Positions 1 through 11,700 of a stretch of 64,000 nucleotides of DNA are shown in pieces. Location of the stretch: the NCBI GenBank assembly GCA_027627225.1, contig CM051029.1, forward strand, positions 21,331,356-21,395,355. Reading direction: 5' to 3'. The translations under genes and the position numbers were made by a program. Numbering within the stretch: position 1 is the first letter of the stretch; every line of letters begins with the position of its first letter. This DNA is from Congeria kusceri (Eukaryota; Mollusca; Bivalvia; Myida; Dreissenidae). Below the pieces are notes generated by a model that was given only the letters and a program-made list of their open reading frames with translations, was not told the DNA's origin and did not search any database.

Positions 1-3000
1 CAGAACATTCTACCCATGTGTTTTGGAACTAAGGAGTTATACAGCATAATGTGGCAATTCGCCCCATCCCCTAATATTAAAGCATCCACACAGAGAGCAG
101 ACCCCTGTCAAGGCAGATCATTCTACCCATGTGTTTTGGAACTATGGAGTTATACAGCATAATGTGGCAATTTGCCCCATCCCCTAATATTAAAGCATCC
201 ACACAGAGAGCAGACCTTTGTCAAGGCAGAACATTCTACCCATGTGTTTTGGAACTAAGGAGTTATACAGCATAATGTGGCAATTTGCCCCATCCCCTAA
301 TATTAAAGCATCCACACAGAGAGCAGACCCCTGTCAAGGCAGAACATTCTACCCATGTGTTTTGGAACTAAGGAATTATACAGCATAATGTGGCAATTCG
401 CCCCATCCCCTAATATTAAAGCATCCACACAGAGAGCAGACCTTTGTCAAGGCAGAACATTCTACCCATGTGTTTGGAACTAAGGAGTTATACAGCATAA
501 TGTGGCAATTCGCCCCATCCCCTAATATTAAAGCATCCACACAGAGAGCAGACCCCTGTCAAGGCAGAACATTCTACCCATGTGTTTTGGAACTAAGGAA
601 TTATACAGCATAATGTGGCAATTTGCCCCATCCCATAATATTAAAGCATCCACACAGAGAGCAGACCTTTGTCAAGGCAGAACATTCTACCCATGTGTTT
701 GGAACTATGGAGTTATTCAGCATAATGTGGCAATTCGCCCCATCCCCTAATATTAAAGCATCCACACAGAGAGCAGACCCCTGTCAAGGCAGAACATTCT
801 ACCCATGTGTTTGGAACTAAGGAGTTATACAGCATAATGTGGCAATTTGCCCCATCCCCTAATATTAAAGCATCCACACAGAGAGCAGACCTTTGTCAAG
901 GCAGAACATTCTACCCATGTGTTTTGGAACTATGGAGTTATACAGCATAATGTGGCAATTTGCCCCATCCCCTAATATTAAAGCATCCACACAGAGAGCA
1001 GACCCCTGTCAAGGCAGAACATTCTACCCATGTGTTTGGAACTATGGAGTTATACAGCATAATGTGGCAATTCGCCCCATCCCCTAATATTAAAGCATCC
1101 ACACAGAGAGCAGACCCCTGTCAAGGCAGAACATTCTACCCATGTGTTTGGAACTAAGGAGTTATACAGCATAATGTGGCAATTTGCCCCATCCCCTAAT
1201 ATTAAAGCATCCACACAGAGAGCAGACCTTTGTCAAGGCAGAACATTCTACCCATGTGTTTTGGAACTATGGAGTTATACAGCATAATGTGGCAATTTGC
1301 CCCATCCCCTAATATTAAAGCATCCACACAGAGAGCAGACCCCTGTCAAGGCAGAACATTCTACCCATGTGTTTGGAACTAAGGAGTTATACAGCATAAT
1401 GTGGCAATTTGCCCCATCCCCTAATATTAAAGCATCCACACAGAGAGCAGACCCCTGTCAAGGCAGAACATTCTACCCATGTGTTTGGAACTAAGGAGTT
1501 ATACAGCATAATGTGGCAATTTGCCCCATCCCCTAATATTAAAGCATCCACACAGAGAGCAGACCTTTGTCAAGGCAGAACATTCTACCCATGTATTTTG
1601 GAACTATGGAGTTATACAGCATAATGTGGCAATTTGCCCCATCCCCTAATATTAAAGCATCCACACAGAGAGCAGACCCCTGTCAAGGCAGAACATTCTA
1701 CCCATGTGTTTTGGAACTATGGAGTTATACAGCATAATGTGGCAATTTGCCCCATCCCCTAATATTAAAGCATCCACACAGAGAGCAGACCCCTGTCAAG
1801 GCAGAACATTCTACCCATGTGTTTTGGAACTAAGGAGTTATACAGCATAATGTGGCAATTCGCCCCATCCCCTAATATTAAAGCATCCACACAGAGAGCA
1901 GACCTTTGTCAAGGCAGAACATTCTACCCATGTGTTTTGGAACTAAGGAGTTATACAGCATAATGTGGCAATTCGCCCCATCCCCTAATATTAAAGCATC
2001 CACACAGAGAGCAGACCCCGGTCATGGCAGAACATTCTACCCATGTGTTTTGGAACTAAGGAGTTATACAGCATAATGTGGCAATTCGCCCCATCCCCTA
2101 ATATTAAAGCATCCACACAGAGAGCAGACCCCTGTCAAGGCAGAACATTCTACCCATGTGTTTTGGAACTAAGGAGTTATACAGCATAATGTGGCAATTT
2201 GCCCCATCCCCTAATATTAAAGCATCCACACAGAGAGCAGACCCCTGTCAAGGCAGAACATTCTACCCATGTGTTTTGGAACTAAGGAGTTATACAGCAT
2301 AATGTGGCAATTCGCCCCATCCCCTAATATTAAAGCATCCACACAGAGAGCAGACCCCTGTCAAGGCAGAACATTCTACCCATGTGTTTTGGAACTAAGG
2401 AGTTATACAGCATAATGTGGCAATTTGCCCCATCCCCTAATATTAAAGCATCCACACAGAGAGCAGACCTTTGTCAAGGCAGAACATTCTACCCATGTGT
2501 TTTGGAACTAAGGAGTTATACAGCATAATGTGACAATTTGCCCCATCCCCTAATATTAAAGCATCCACACAGAGAGCAGACCCCTGTCAAGGCAGAACAT
2601 TCTACCCATGTGTTTTGGAACTAAGGAGTTATACAGCATAATGTGGCAATTTGCCCCATCCCCTAATATTAAAGCATCCACACAGAGAGCAGACCCCTGT
2701 CAAGGCAGAACATTCTACCCATGTGTTTTGGAACTATGGAGTTATACAGCATAATGTGGCAATTCGCCCCATCCCCTAATATTAAAGCATCCACACAGAG
2801 AGCAGACCCCTGTCAAGGCAGAACATTCTACCCATGTGTTTGGAACTAAGGAGTTATACAGCATAATGTGGCAATTTGCCCCATCCCCTAATATTAAAGC
2901 ATCCACACAGAGAGCAGACCTTTGTCAAGGCAGAACATTCTACCCATGTGTTTTGGAACTATGGAGTTATACAGCATAATGTGGCAATTTGCCCCATCCC

Positions 3001-5152
3001 CTAATATTAAAGCATCCACACAGAGAGCAGACCCCTGTCAAGGCAGAACATTCTACCCATGTGTTTTGGAACTATGGAGTTATACAGCATAATGTGGCAA
3101 TTCGCCCCATCCCCTAATATTAAAGCATCCACACAGAGAGCAGACCCCTGTCAAGGCAGAACATTCTACCCATGTGTTTTGGAACTAAGGAGTTATACAG
3201 CATAATGTGGCAATTTGCCCCATCCCCTAATATTAAAGCATCCACACAGAGAGCAGACCCCTGTCAAGGCAGAACATTCTACCCATGTGTTTGGAACTAT
3301 GGAGTTATACAGCATAATGTGGCAATTCGCCCCATCCCCTAATATTAAAGCATCCACACAGAGAGCAGACCCCTGTCCAGGCAGAACATTCTACCCATGT
3401 GTTTGGAACTAAGGAGTTATACAGCATAATGTGGCAATTTGCCCCATCCCCTAATATTAAAGCATCCACACAGAGAGCAGACCCCTGTCAAGGCAGAACA
3501 TTCTACCCATGTGTTTTGGAACTAAGGAGTTATACAGCATAATGTGGCAATTCGCCCCATCCCCTAATATTAAAGCATCCACACAGAGAGCAGACCCCTG
3601 TCAAGGCAGAACATTCTACCCATGTGTTTTGGAACTAAGGAGTTATACAGCATAATGTGGCAATTTGCCCCATCCCCTAATATTAAAGCATCCACACAGA
3701 GAGCAGACCCCTGTCAAGGCAGAACATTCTACCCATGTGTTTGGAACTATGGAGTTATACAGCATAATGTGGCAATTCGCCCCATCCCCTAATATTAAAG
3801 CATCCACACAGAGAGCAGACCCCTGTCCAGGCAGAACATTCTACCCATGTGTTTGGAACTAAGGAGTTATACAGCATAATGTGGCAATTTGCCCCATCCC
3901 CTAATATTAAAGCATCCACACAGAGAGCAGACCCCTGTCAAGGCAGAACATTCTACCCATGTGTTTTGGAACTAAGGAGTTATACAGCATAATGTGGCAA
4001 TTCGCCCGATCCCCTAATATTAAAGCATCCACACAGAGAGCAGACCCCTGTCAAGGCAGAACATTCTACCCATGTGTTTTGGAACTATGGAGTTATACAG
4101 CATAATGTGGCAATTCGCCCCATCCCCTAATATTAAAGCATCCACACAGAGAGCAGACCTTTGTCAAGGCAGAACATTCTACCCATGTGTTTTGGAACTA
4201 AGGAGTTATACAGCATAATGTGGCAATTCGCCCCATCCCCTAATATTAAAGCATCCACACAGAAAGCAGACCTTTGTCAAGGCAGAACATTCTACCCATG
4301 TGTTTTGGAACTATGGAGTTATACAGCATAATGTGGCAATTCGCCCCATCCCCTAATATTAAAGCATCCACACAGAAAGCAGACCTTTGTCAAGGCAGAA
4401 CATTCTACCCATGTGTTTTGGAACTAAGGAGTTATACAGCATAATGTGGCAATTCGCCCCATCCCCTAATATTAAAGCATCCACACAGAGAGCAGACCCC
4501 TGTCAAGGCAGAACATTCTACCCATGTGTTTTGGAACTATGGAGTTATACAGCATAATGTGGCAATTCGCCCCATCCCCTAATATTAAAGCATCCACACA
4601 GAGAGCAGACCCCTGTCAAGGCAGAACATTCTACCCATGTGTTTTGGAACTAAGGAGTTATACAGCATAATGTGGCAATTTGCCCCATCCCCTAATATTA
4701 AAGCATCCACACAGAGAGCAGACCCCTGTCAAGGCAGAACATTCTACCCATGTGTTTTGGAACTAAGGAGTTATACAGCATAATGTGGCAATTTGCCCCA
4801 TCCCCTAATATTAAAGCATCCACACAGAGAGCAGACCTTTGTCAAGGCAGAACATTCTACCCATGTGTTTTGGAACTAAGGAGTTATACAGCATAATGTG
4901 GCAATTTGCCCCATCCCCTAATATTAAAGCATCCACACAGAGAGCAGACCTTTGTCAAGGCAGAACATTCTACCCATGTGTTTGGAACTAAGGAGTTATA
5001 CAGCATAATGTGGCAATTCGCCCCATCCCCTAATATTAAAGCATCCACACAGAGAGCAGACCCCTGTCAAGGCAGAATATTCTACCCATGTGTTTGGAAC
5101 TATGGAGTTATACAGCATAATGTGGCAATTTGCCCCATCCCATAATATTAAA
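1..5152. repeat. 113-bp satellite array, about 45 copies
   Basis: Head-to-tail copies of a unit of 113 bp (112 bp when TGTGTTTTGG loses one T) run from the left edge of the window to about 5152. Copies are nearly identical and differ at a few recurrent sites: ACTAAGG/ACTATGG, CAATTCG/CAATTTG and GACCCCTG/GACCTTTG. The array stops abruptly after ATATTAAAG. It continues beyond the left edge, so its true length is unknown. It lies upstream of the first visible UGGT exon, probably inside a UGGT intron, because the preceding exon of the family is not found between the array and position 5670. The ORFs of about 65 codons in it recur in register with the unit and are artefacts. Confidence 0.97.
3180..4080. 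repeat. duplicated 450-bp four-unit block within the satellite
   Basis: Two consecutive 450-bp blocks (two 112-bp plus two 113-bp units) share the same order of variants. The rare variant TGTCCAGG occurs once in each, at about 3375 and 3825, exactly 450 bp apart. This is a small higher-order repeat and points to recent local expansion. Confidence 0.85.
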
Positions 5153-5669
5153 GACTCCTTGAAAAACATTATCAGTGGTCTATTTCATGGCTTTTTTTCC
5201 CCACAGTGGTAAAGGGGCCTGGGCCTGTTCAGTTTGTAAAAAGTGAGCCCAATGAAATAGCAAATTGATTTTGTGTCACCTTTAAAGTGAAGTTTATGCT
5301 TATATGTGTAATTTGAAAATAAGAAAAACCCTGTCAGTTAGCACGTTGCACCAATTGATGTAGAAATGTATCATATTTAAATATGAATCTATGTTAGTAA
5401 GGCCAAAAAAAATGTTGTTTGGCAATATTGTATTGTTAATAGCGAATTAGTGTATGGAAATTATTATGAACTCAGGATCTCCAGACCGCAAGGCAGGCAC
5501 CATATCTAATATACCACTGTGACTTGGCATGTTGTGGAAATTATTATGAATATGCAGAATGCAGTATTAATTGGATGCTTGGTTGAGTTAAACCTGTAAA
5601 TTATTTACATCAGTGCTGTCAATCAGGAATTGTCACTTTTATTGCGTGTGTTCGGTTCTTTACTTTCAG
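5153..5669. other. intron sequence upstream of UGGT exon 1 of the window
   Basis: AT-rich single-copy sequence between the satellite and the first visible exon. It holds a short direct repeat (GGAAATTATTATGAA at about 5456 and 5536) and ends in a pyrimidine-rich tract and TTTCAG acceptor at 5664-5669. No further coding segment is visible. Confidence 0.6.
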
Positions 5670-5754
5670 GATTATGATGATGAGTGTAATAAAGAACACG
5701 CAGTCGAAAGTGAAGTTCTGGTTCTTGAAGAACTATTTATCACCCACATTCAAG
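5670..5754 (+). CDS. UGGT1: UGGT exon 1 of window ([13 protein letters not shown] exon)
   Basis: 85 bp between acceptor TTTCAG and donor GTATGT. It starts with the third base of a split codon (expected Arg, AG from the previous exon plus G) and then encodes 28 residues including [10 protein letters not shown] and [15 protein letters not shown]. This is the strongly conserved early part of the GT24 domain. The longer open frame through this region is in the wrong phase. The preceding exon is not in the window. Confidence 0.94.
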
Positions 5755-8700
5755 GTATGTTGATGAAAAGTGTTATACAAAATATAAAAATGCAGAACCT
5801 ATAATTATCTAACCAACATGAATTCCAAAAATTATATCTATCAGAAAATATTCATGAATTCATTTTTAGGGGGCTATATAGGAGTGAGCTTGTCGGTCTG
5901 TTGGTTTCCATGGTTTCTGGATGATAACTCAAGAAAGGCTTGACATATTCAAATAATTTGTGGTACTCGTGCAACATCATAGAACACAGGTCAGGTTAGA
6001 CTTTGGTTACAAACCACTAAATTTTGACAGAGTTATGGTCCCTTTACAACAACTTAAATTCTCTAAAAACATGGTTTCCCGACGATAACATAAGAATGGC
6101 ATAAGACATATTCAAATAATTATGCCTGCCATCGAAGATGTCGGCCTGTCTGCCGGTCTGTCTGCCGGTCGGTTGGTAGACCATTTTCGTTTTCGATCTC
6201 TAAGTTCAACAGTCGGTCGGTCGGTAGACCATTTTTGTTTCCACTCTCTAAGTTCAACAGTTTTTATCTGATCTTCACCAAACTTCATGAAAATGTTTTT
6301 GGGCATAATATCTAGGTCAATTTTGATGATCAGTCAAATTGCCCCAGGAATTGTGGAGTAATGGCCCTTGAATTATCTAAAATTAGCCTTTTTAGCCGTT
6401 TCCGCTCTCTAAGTCCAATAGTTTTCATCCAATCTTCACCAAACTTTATGAAAATGTTTGTTATTATAATATCTAGGTCAAGTTTGATAATCGGCCTCAT
6501 CGCTTCTGGTATTGTGGAGTTATTGCCCTTGAATAATCTGAAATTGGCCTTTTTAGCGGTTTCCGCTCTCTAAGTCCAACAATTTTCATCCGATCTTCAC
6601 TACACTTCATGAACATGTTTGTGGGCATAATGTTTTGGCCAAGTTTAATAATCAGCCAAATCGCCCCAGTAATTTTGGAGTTATGGCCCATGAATTATCT
6701 AAAATGGGCTGTTTAGCAGTTTCTGTTCTCTTAGTCCAACAGTTCATAGCCTGTCTTCACCGAAATTGGTGAAAATCTTTGTGGGTGTGTTATCTCAGTT
6801 AAGTTTGATAATCAACCAAATCGTCCCAGGAATTGTGGAGTTGAAACCCTTAATTATCTAAAATTAGCCTGTTTAACTGTAGCTATTTTAACCTGTTTTG
6901 CCCCCGCATAACTGTTTTACAAACAGCTCTTGTTCTTGGTACACATGTGTAGCATCATAAAATACAGGTAAAGTTCGACTTTGGTGACAAACCACACATT
7001 TTTTACAGAGTTATGGCCCCTTTTTGGCTTAAATTCCCTAAAAAGATGGTTTCTGGACAATAACTCTAGAATGGCTTGACATATTCAAATAATTTTTGGT
7101 ACACGTTTGTAGCATCCTAAAATACAGGTGAAGTTCTACTTTGATTACAAACCACTACATTTTGACAGAGTTATGGCCTGTTTTTGGCTGAAATTCCCTA
7201 AAAACATGTTTTCAGAACAATAACTCATGAAAGTCTCCACATATTTAAAATTATTTTTGGTGCATAGGTGTAAAACCATAAAATACAGGTCAGGTTCAAC
7301 TTAAGTAACAAACCACTGAGTTCTGGCTCCTGTTAAAATTAAATTTTTCAAAATACACTGTTAAACATTCACAAATTAAAGCATTCTCATTGTGTCCATT
7401 TCTTTCGAATGGATGTTTTGTGACAAGGCCATATTGTGGGGGTATATCCGTCACTCATGTGACAATTCTAGTTATGTCTGTTTTCAGTATAGATATCTGA
7501 ATACTTTTCAATTGGAGATTTGAAAATAAGGCAGACGGATAAATGCCCGTACCAGTATAAGTACACATTCCCTAACCAGTGGTTGCCTCGCTGGATGAAA
7601 GACCCGTTAGCAGATCCTTGGAGGGATTCAGATTATCACCAGTAGAATGCGGAATTGTTGCAGTAATCTCAGAAGGCTGGGTCTCGCTGTGACCGCTTTG
7701 GGAAATTTTTGGATTGGCTGTTTGATGAAGATGGCTATACGTTTGTATCGTCGAAGACCCTTGGCCTATATCTGGCTAAACTGGCTGTTTGATGAAGATG
7801 GCTATACGTTTGTATTGTCGAAGACCCTTGGACTATATCTGGCTAAACTGGCTGTTTGATGAAGATGGCTATACGTTTGTATCGTCGAAGACCCTTGGCC
7901 TATATCTGGCTAAACTGGCTATTTGATGAAGATGGCTATACGTTTGTATCATCGAAGACCCTTGGCCTATATCTGGCTAAACTGGCTATTTGATGAAGAT
8001 GGCTATACGTTTGTATCGTCAAAGACCCTTGGCCTATATCTGGCTAAACTGGCTAATGTGAGGCTGCACCTGGTCTGATTGTAATTGAGACATTGAAGAT
8101 TGTACACTGACGGCATTGATATATAACTGCCTGGACCAGAAAAGTTTAGCTCAAAGTTTTGATGGCTCGAAGTTTTAGTGTCGGTCCCTGCGACTTCGAG
8201 CCATTGGGAGTGGTCTGTATATGGTAATGCTTGCTACAGATTCTGAGAAGGCGGAGTCAAAATGGCCAAAGGCCAGAAAAAGTGCCCATTAAAAACAAAA
8301 TTGTTTTAATGATTAAGTGTTCCACTTAATGGGTGAAATCCAGCCATATCATTGGATCAAAATAAAGGTCATATTCTGATGTGTGGTATTCTTCATTTCA
8401 GGAGTTCATTCCTCACTACGCCAAGGAGTACGGTTTCGAGTACGAGCTGGTGCAGTACAAGTGGCTTCGCTGGCTGAACCTATATCCTAATGTGTGTTAT
8501 TCTTGATTTCAGGAGTTCATTCCTCACTACGCCAAGGAGTACGGTTTCGAGTACGAGCTGGTGCAGTACAAGTGGCCGCGCTGGCTGAACCAGCAGAGGG
8601 AGAAACAGCGCATCATGTGGGGTTTCAAGATTCTATTTTTAGACGTCCTCTTCCCGCTCGATGTGAAAAAGATCATCTTTGTAGATGCAGATCAGGTAAG

Positions 8701-11700
8701 ATAGAAGCGGTGAATGGAGTTTATCCCTTTTGATAAAAACAAATCATAGGGCATCCCTTTTGATAAAAACATATCATAGGGGAACATTAGCCCGAGGCCA
8801 AAAAAATAAATTGTGTGTTTCGGGCAACGGTCTCAATGTTTTTTTTTAAAGACACATTTCAGTCCAAAACATAGAAATTAATCTAAAATCTGACAAATAC
8901 GGATTTCACAGAAAACAAAAGTCGCTAAAAACTTTAGGGTCGGGGGGCTTTCGCTAGGTAGGGTCGGGTTGCCCGAAACACAGAATTTTCCATCATGACT
9001 TGTCAAAGCTGACAAAAAGCATTTTATGATTTTTCAAGGCACAGAACTGCTTACAATTAGGATCATGTGCCCATTCTACATGTGGTTTTATTGTGTACAT
9101 ACTGTAGCAAAGGGAATATTGTCCACCTCTGCAAACTTTGAAAGGGGCTTATGTCGTTCTTTGAAGGGGCAAATGTCCTAGAATTAGTTTAATCAACACA
9201 ACAGCTCACATGTAACATACATTTGTACTTACTTGTGTTACAGTGCAGCAAATTATTCTTACTCTTAAGGTTTAAATTTTCGTTATAATTTATTTTCTTT
9301 AAATGTTCATGATTTCAGAAGAAATGGAAAATGAAGAAAATGGATCAGTGTAAAACTAAAAAAAAATTCTGATTTGTCTTTGCCAGATTGTGCGTACAGA
9401 TCTGCAGGAGCTATACGACCTTGACCTGGGTGGCGCTCCGTATGGCTACACACCATTCTGTAGTGACAGGAAGGAAATGGATGGCTTTAGGTCAGTACAT
9501 GGCAGCATACAACATTTCATCCAGCTAAAAAAATCTCACTTATCTTTTATGCTACATATCATAAAAATACACGCCACTTTGTACGTTTCTGTTCTTGTAT
9601 GTATGTCATATGAGTTTACTTAGTGATATATATATATATAGTTCATAAAGCCTGTTTACAGAATGTCACATTTATTTTGATTCATTTTTTAACACATTCA
9701 TGGTATTTATTAAGTTTCAACTCAGTTCGTTGCTATTGGTGTACAGTGTATGTGTTGTATTTTCCAGGTTCTGGAAGTCAGGTTACTGGGCAGGCCACCT
9801 TTCTGGCAGATCGTACCATATCAGGTATGGAGTGGGTGTGTGTTTGAACAAGTATGGGTATTTGTGTATGTTAAATTAGGCCTACACCATAGATAGCCGG
9901 GCCTGGCTAGCTCAGTTGGTAGAGCGCTAGACTGTCAATCCGGGAATCGTGAGTTCGAACCCCAGCCCGGCCACATAACTTGTGTGGGAATTGGTCATAA
10001 AATTATTTCTACGGCCATTCTCCCTATACCTCTGATTAAAGTAGGGCAGTTGTCAGTTACTGGCATAGGTATGTGCACTTAGTACTGGTAAACCGCTTAG
10101 ATAGGCTAAGCTTGCCCAGGAAAAGTGTGAGTAGGTTAACTGACCGCCGTGGTATGACTGAAATTATGTTAAAAGCGGTTAAAAATCCCAACAAACAAAC
10201 AAACATTATAGATGTTTTCCTTATAACAGAATACCGCTTAAGAAAGTTTTATTGACAGATGTTATCTGTCGAGTTGCAATTATCATTTACCCGTATAAAA
10301 TTGAAAGCCAACATGATTTATTAAAGCCCTTTTTTGTCATGATTAATCATGTCCAGTGCTCTTTATCAAAAAAACTTCAAGCCAGTGACCCTTTAGGCAG
10401 CCAACTGTCAATAAATCCGTATCATAAAACATTTCCAGTGCTCTTTTTGTAGTAGACCTCAGGCTTTCTGTCAGATCGCTGCCCATGACTGGCTGTGTAG
10501 CCAACTTTCAAGTAATCCATGTACCCATAATTAAATATTTCCAGTTCTCAGTCTCACTGGACTTGATTATTTTTTGTCAAATAGCCACCTGTAACTGGCC
10601 GGTCAGTAATCCATTTAATTAAATATTTCCAGCAAACTGTACAAGGCAGACTACACGAGTTCCTATCGGATTGCTGGCCAGCCAACTGTCAATTAATCCA
10701 TATAATAACACATTTCCAGTGCTCTGTATGTGGTGAACCTCAACGGTTTCTGTCAGATAGCTGATAGGTTACTAGTGACTGACTTGTGATCCATGTAAAT
10801 AATATTTCCAGTGCTCTGTATGTTGTTTTCCTCAAAGCTGTCTGTCAGATTGCTTCTCCGGACTAGCTGTGCATCCAGCTTTAAAGTAATCCATTTTTAG
10901 GCTGTCAACTGGTCCTACTTTTCCTACTTTATCCTACTTTTTTGATTCACTCATACATGTACTTTTTCCTACTTTTTGGTATAAAATCTCCTATTATTCC
11001 CACTTTTTTAGTTTGTGAGAAATCAAGATGAATTACATAATGTTTTATATGAAAATGAACAATGTTTTAAGTCTATTTGTAGATCTGTTGTGTAGATGGG
11101 ACAATGTGGTACCTTCACCTGCTAATTTGACTGTTGTGTCCGGTACTATTTATATTGTATGTATTGACTTTGACATGCAAAACATTGTATACGCAGGCAT
11201 TTTAAAGGTGCTTAGATATTTGAAAGGTATTTTTAATCAAGTTAAAAGTCATGTACACTGAAGAATAAATCTATTGTCCTATACAAGTGTATATATAAAT
11301 GTGATTTTGTTCCTAATGGTGGGCTTACTGATGGAGCTCAGTGTACTTTCAAGATGAAAATGTCCAGTGTAGAGTTTATGCAGATCATATATAAAATAAG
11401 GTTTTGCTAATCTGAAAACATTACATATTTAGAATCTGGGATAAACGCCACACTGCCTCAGAAATCTAGCAGGTTGTAAACTACTTCTTTATCACCTAAA
11501 TTGGAAATCAAAACAATAGGTTTAATGAAGTTATATTGATAACAACCTCAGCAATGCATTGACCAGTTTTCTTCTTTTTGTTGTAAATGAAAATGTTTAG
11601 CGATTTCTAAAAATATAGCTATTTATCAAGTTTTATTTTTATACATACCGAGTGTTGTTCCTTTTGTATTATGAAAGAAAATCTCAAAGATGGAGTTTAA

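Noticed and set aside
1..5145. Recurrent ORFs of 64-79 codons in the satellite
   Set aside because: They repeat in register with the 113-bp unit and break at unit variants; they are translation of the satellite.
5613..5804. ORF starting at 5613 in the frame giving [16 protein letters not shown]
   Set aside because: Another frame of the same DNA matches UGGT ([15 protein letters not shown]) with correct splice sites.
9900..9973. Functional tRNA-Asp(GTC) gene
   Set aside because: Anticodon and T stems mispair, and a SINE body shared with 24761 follows.
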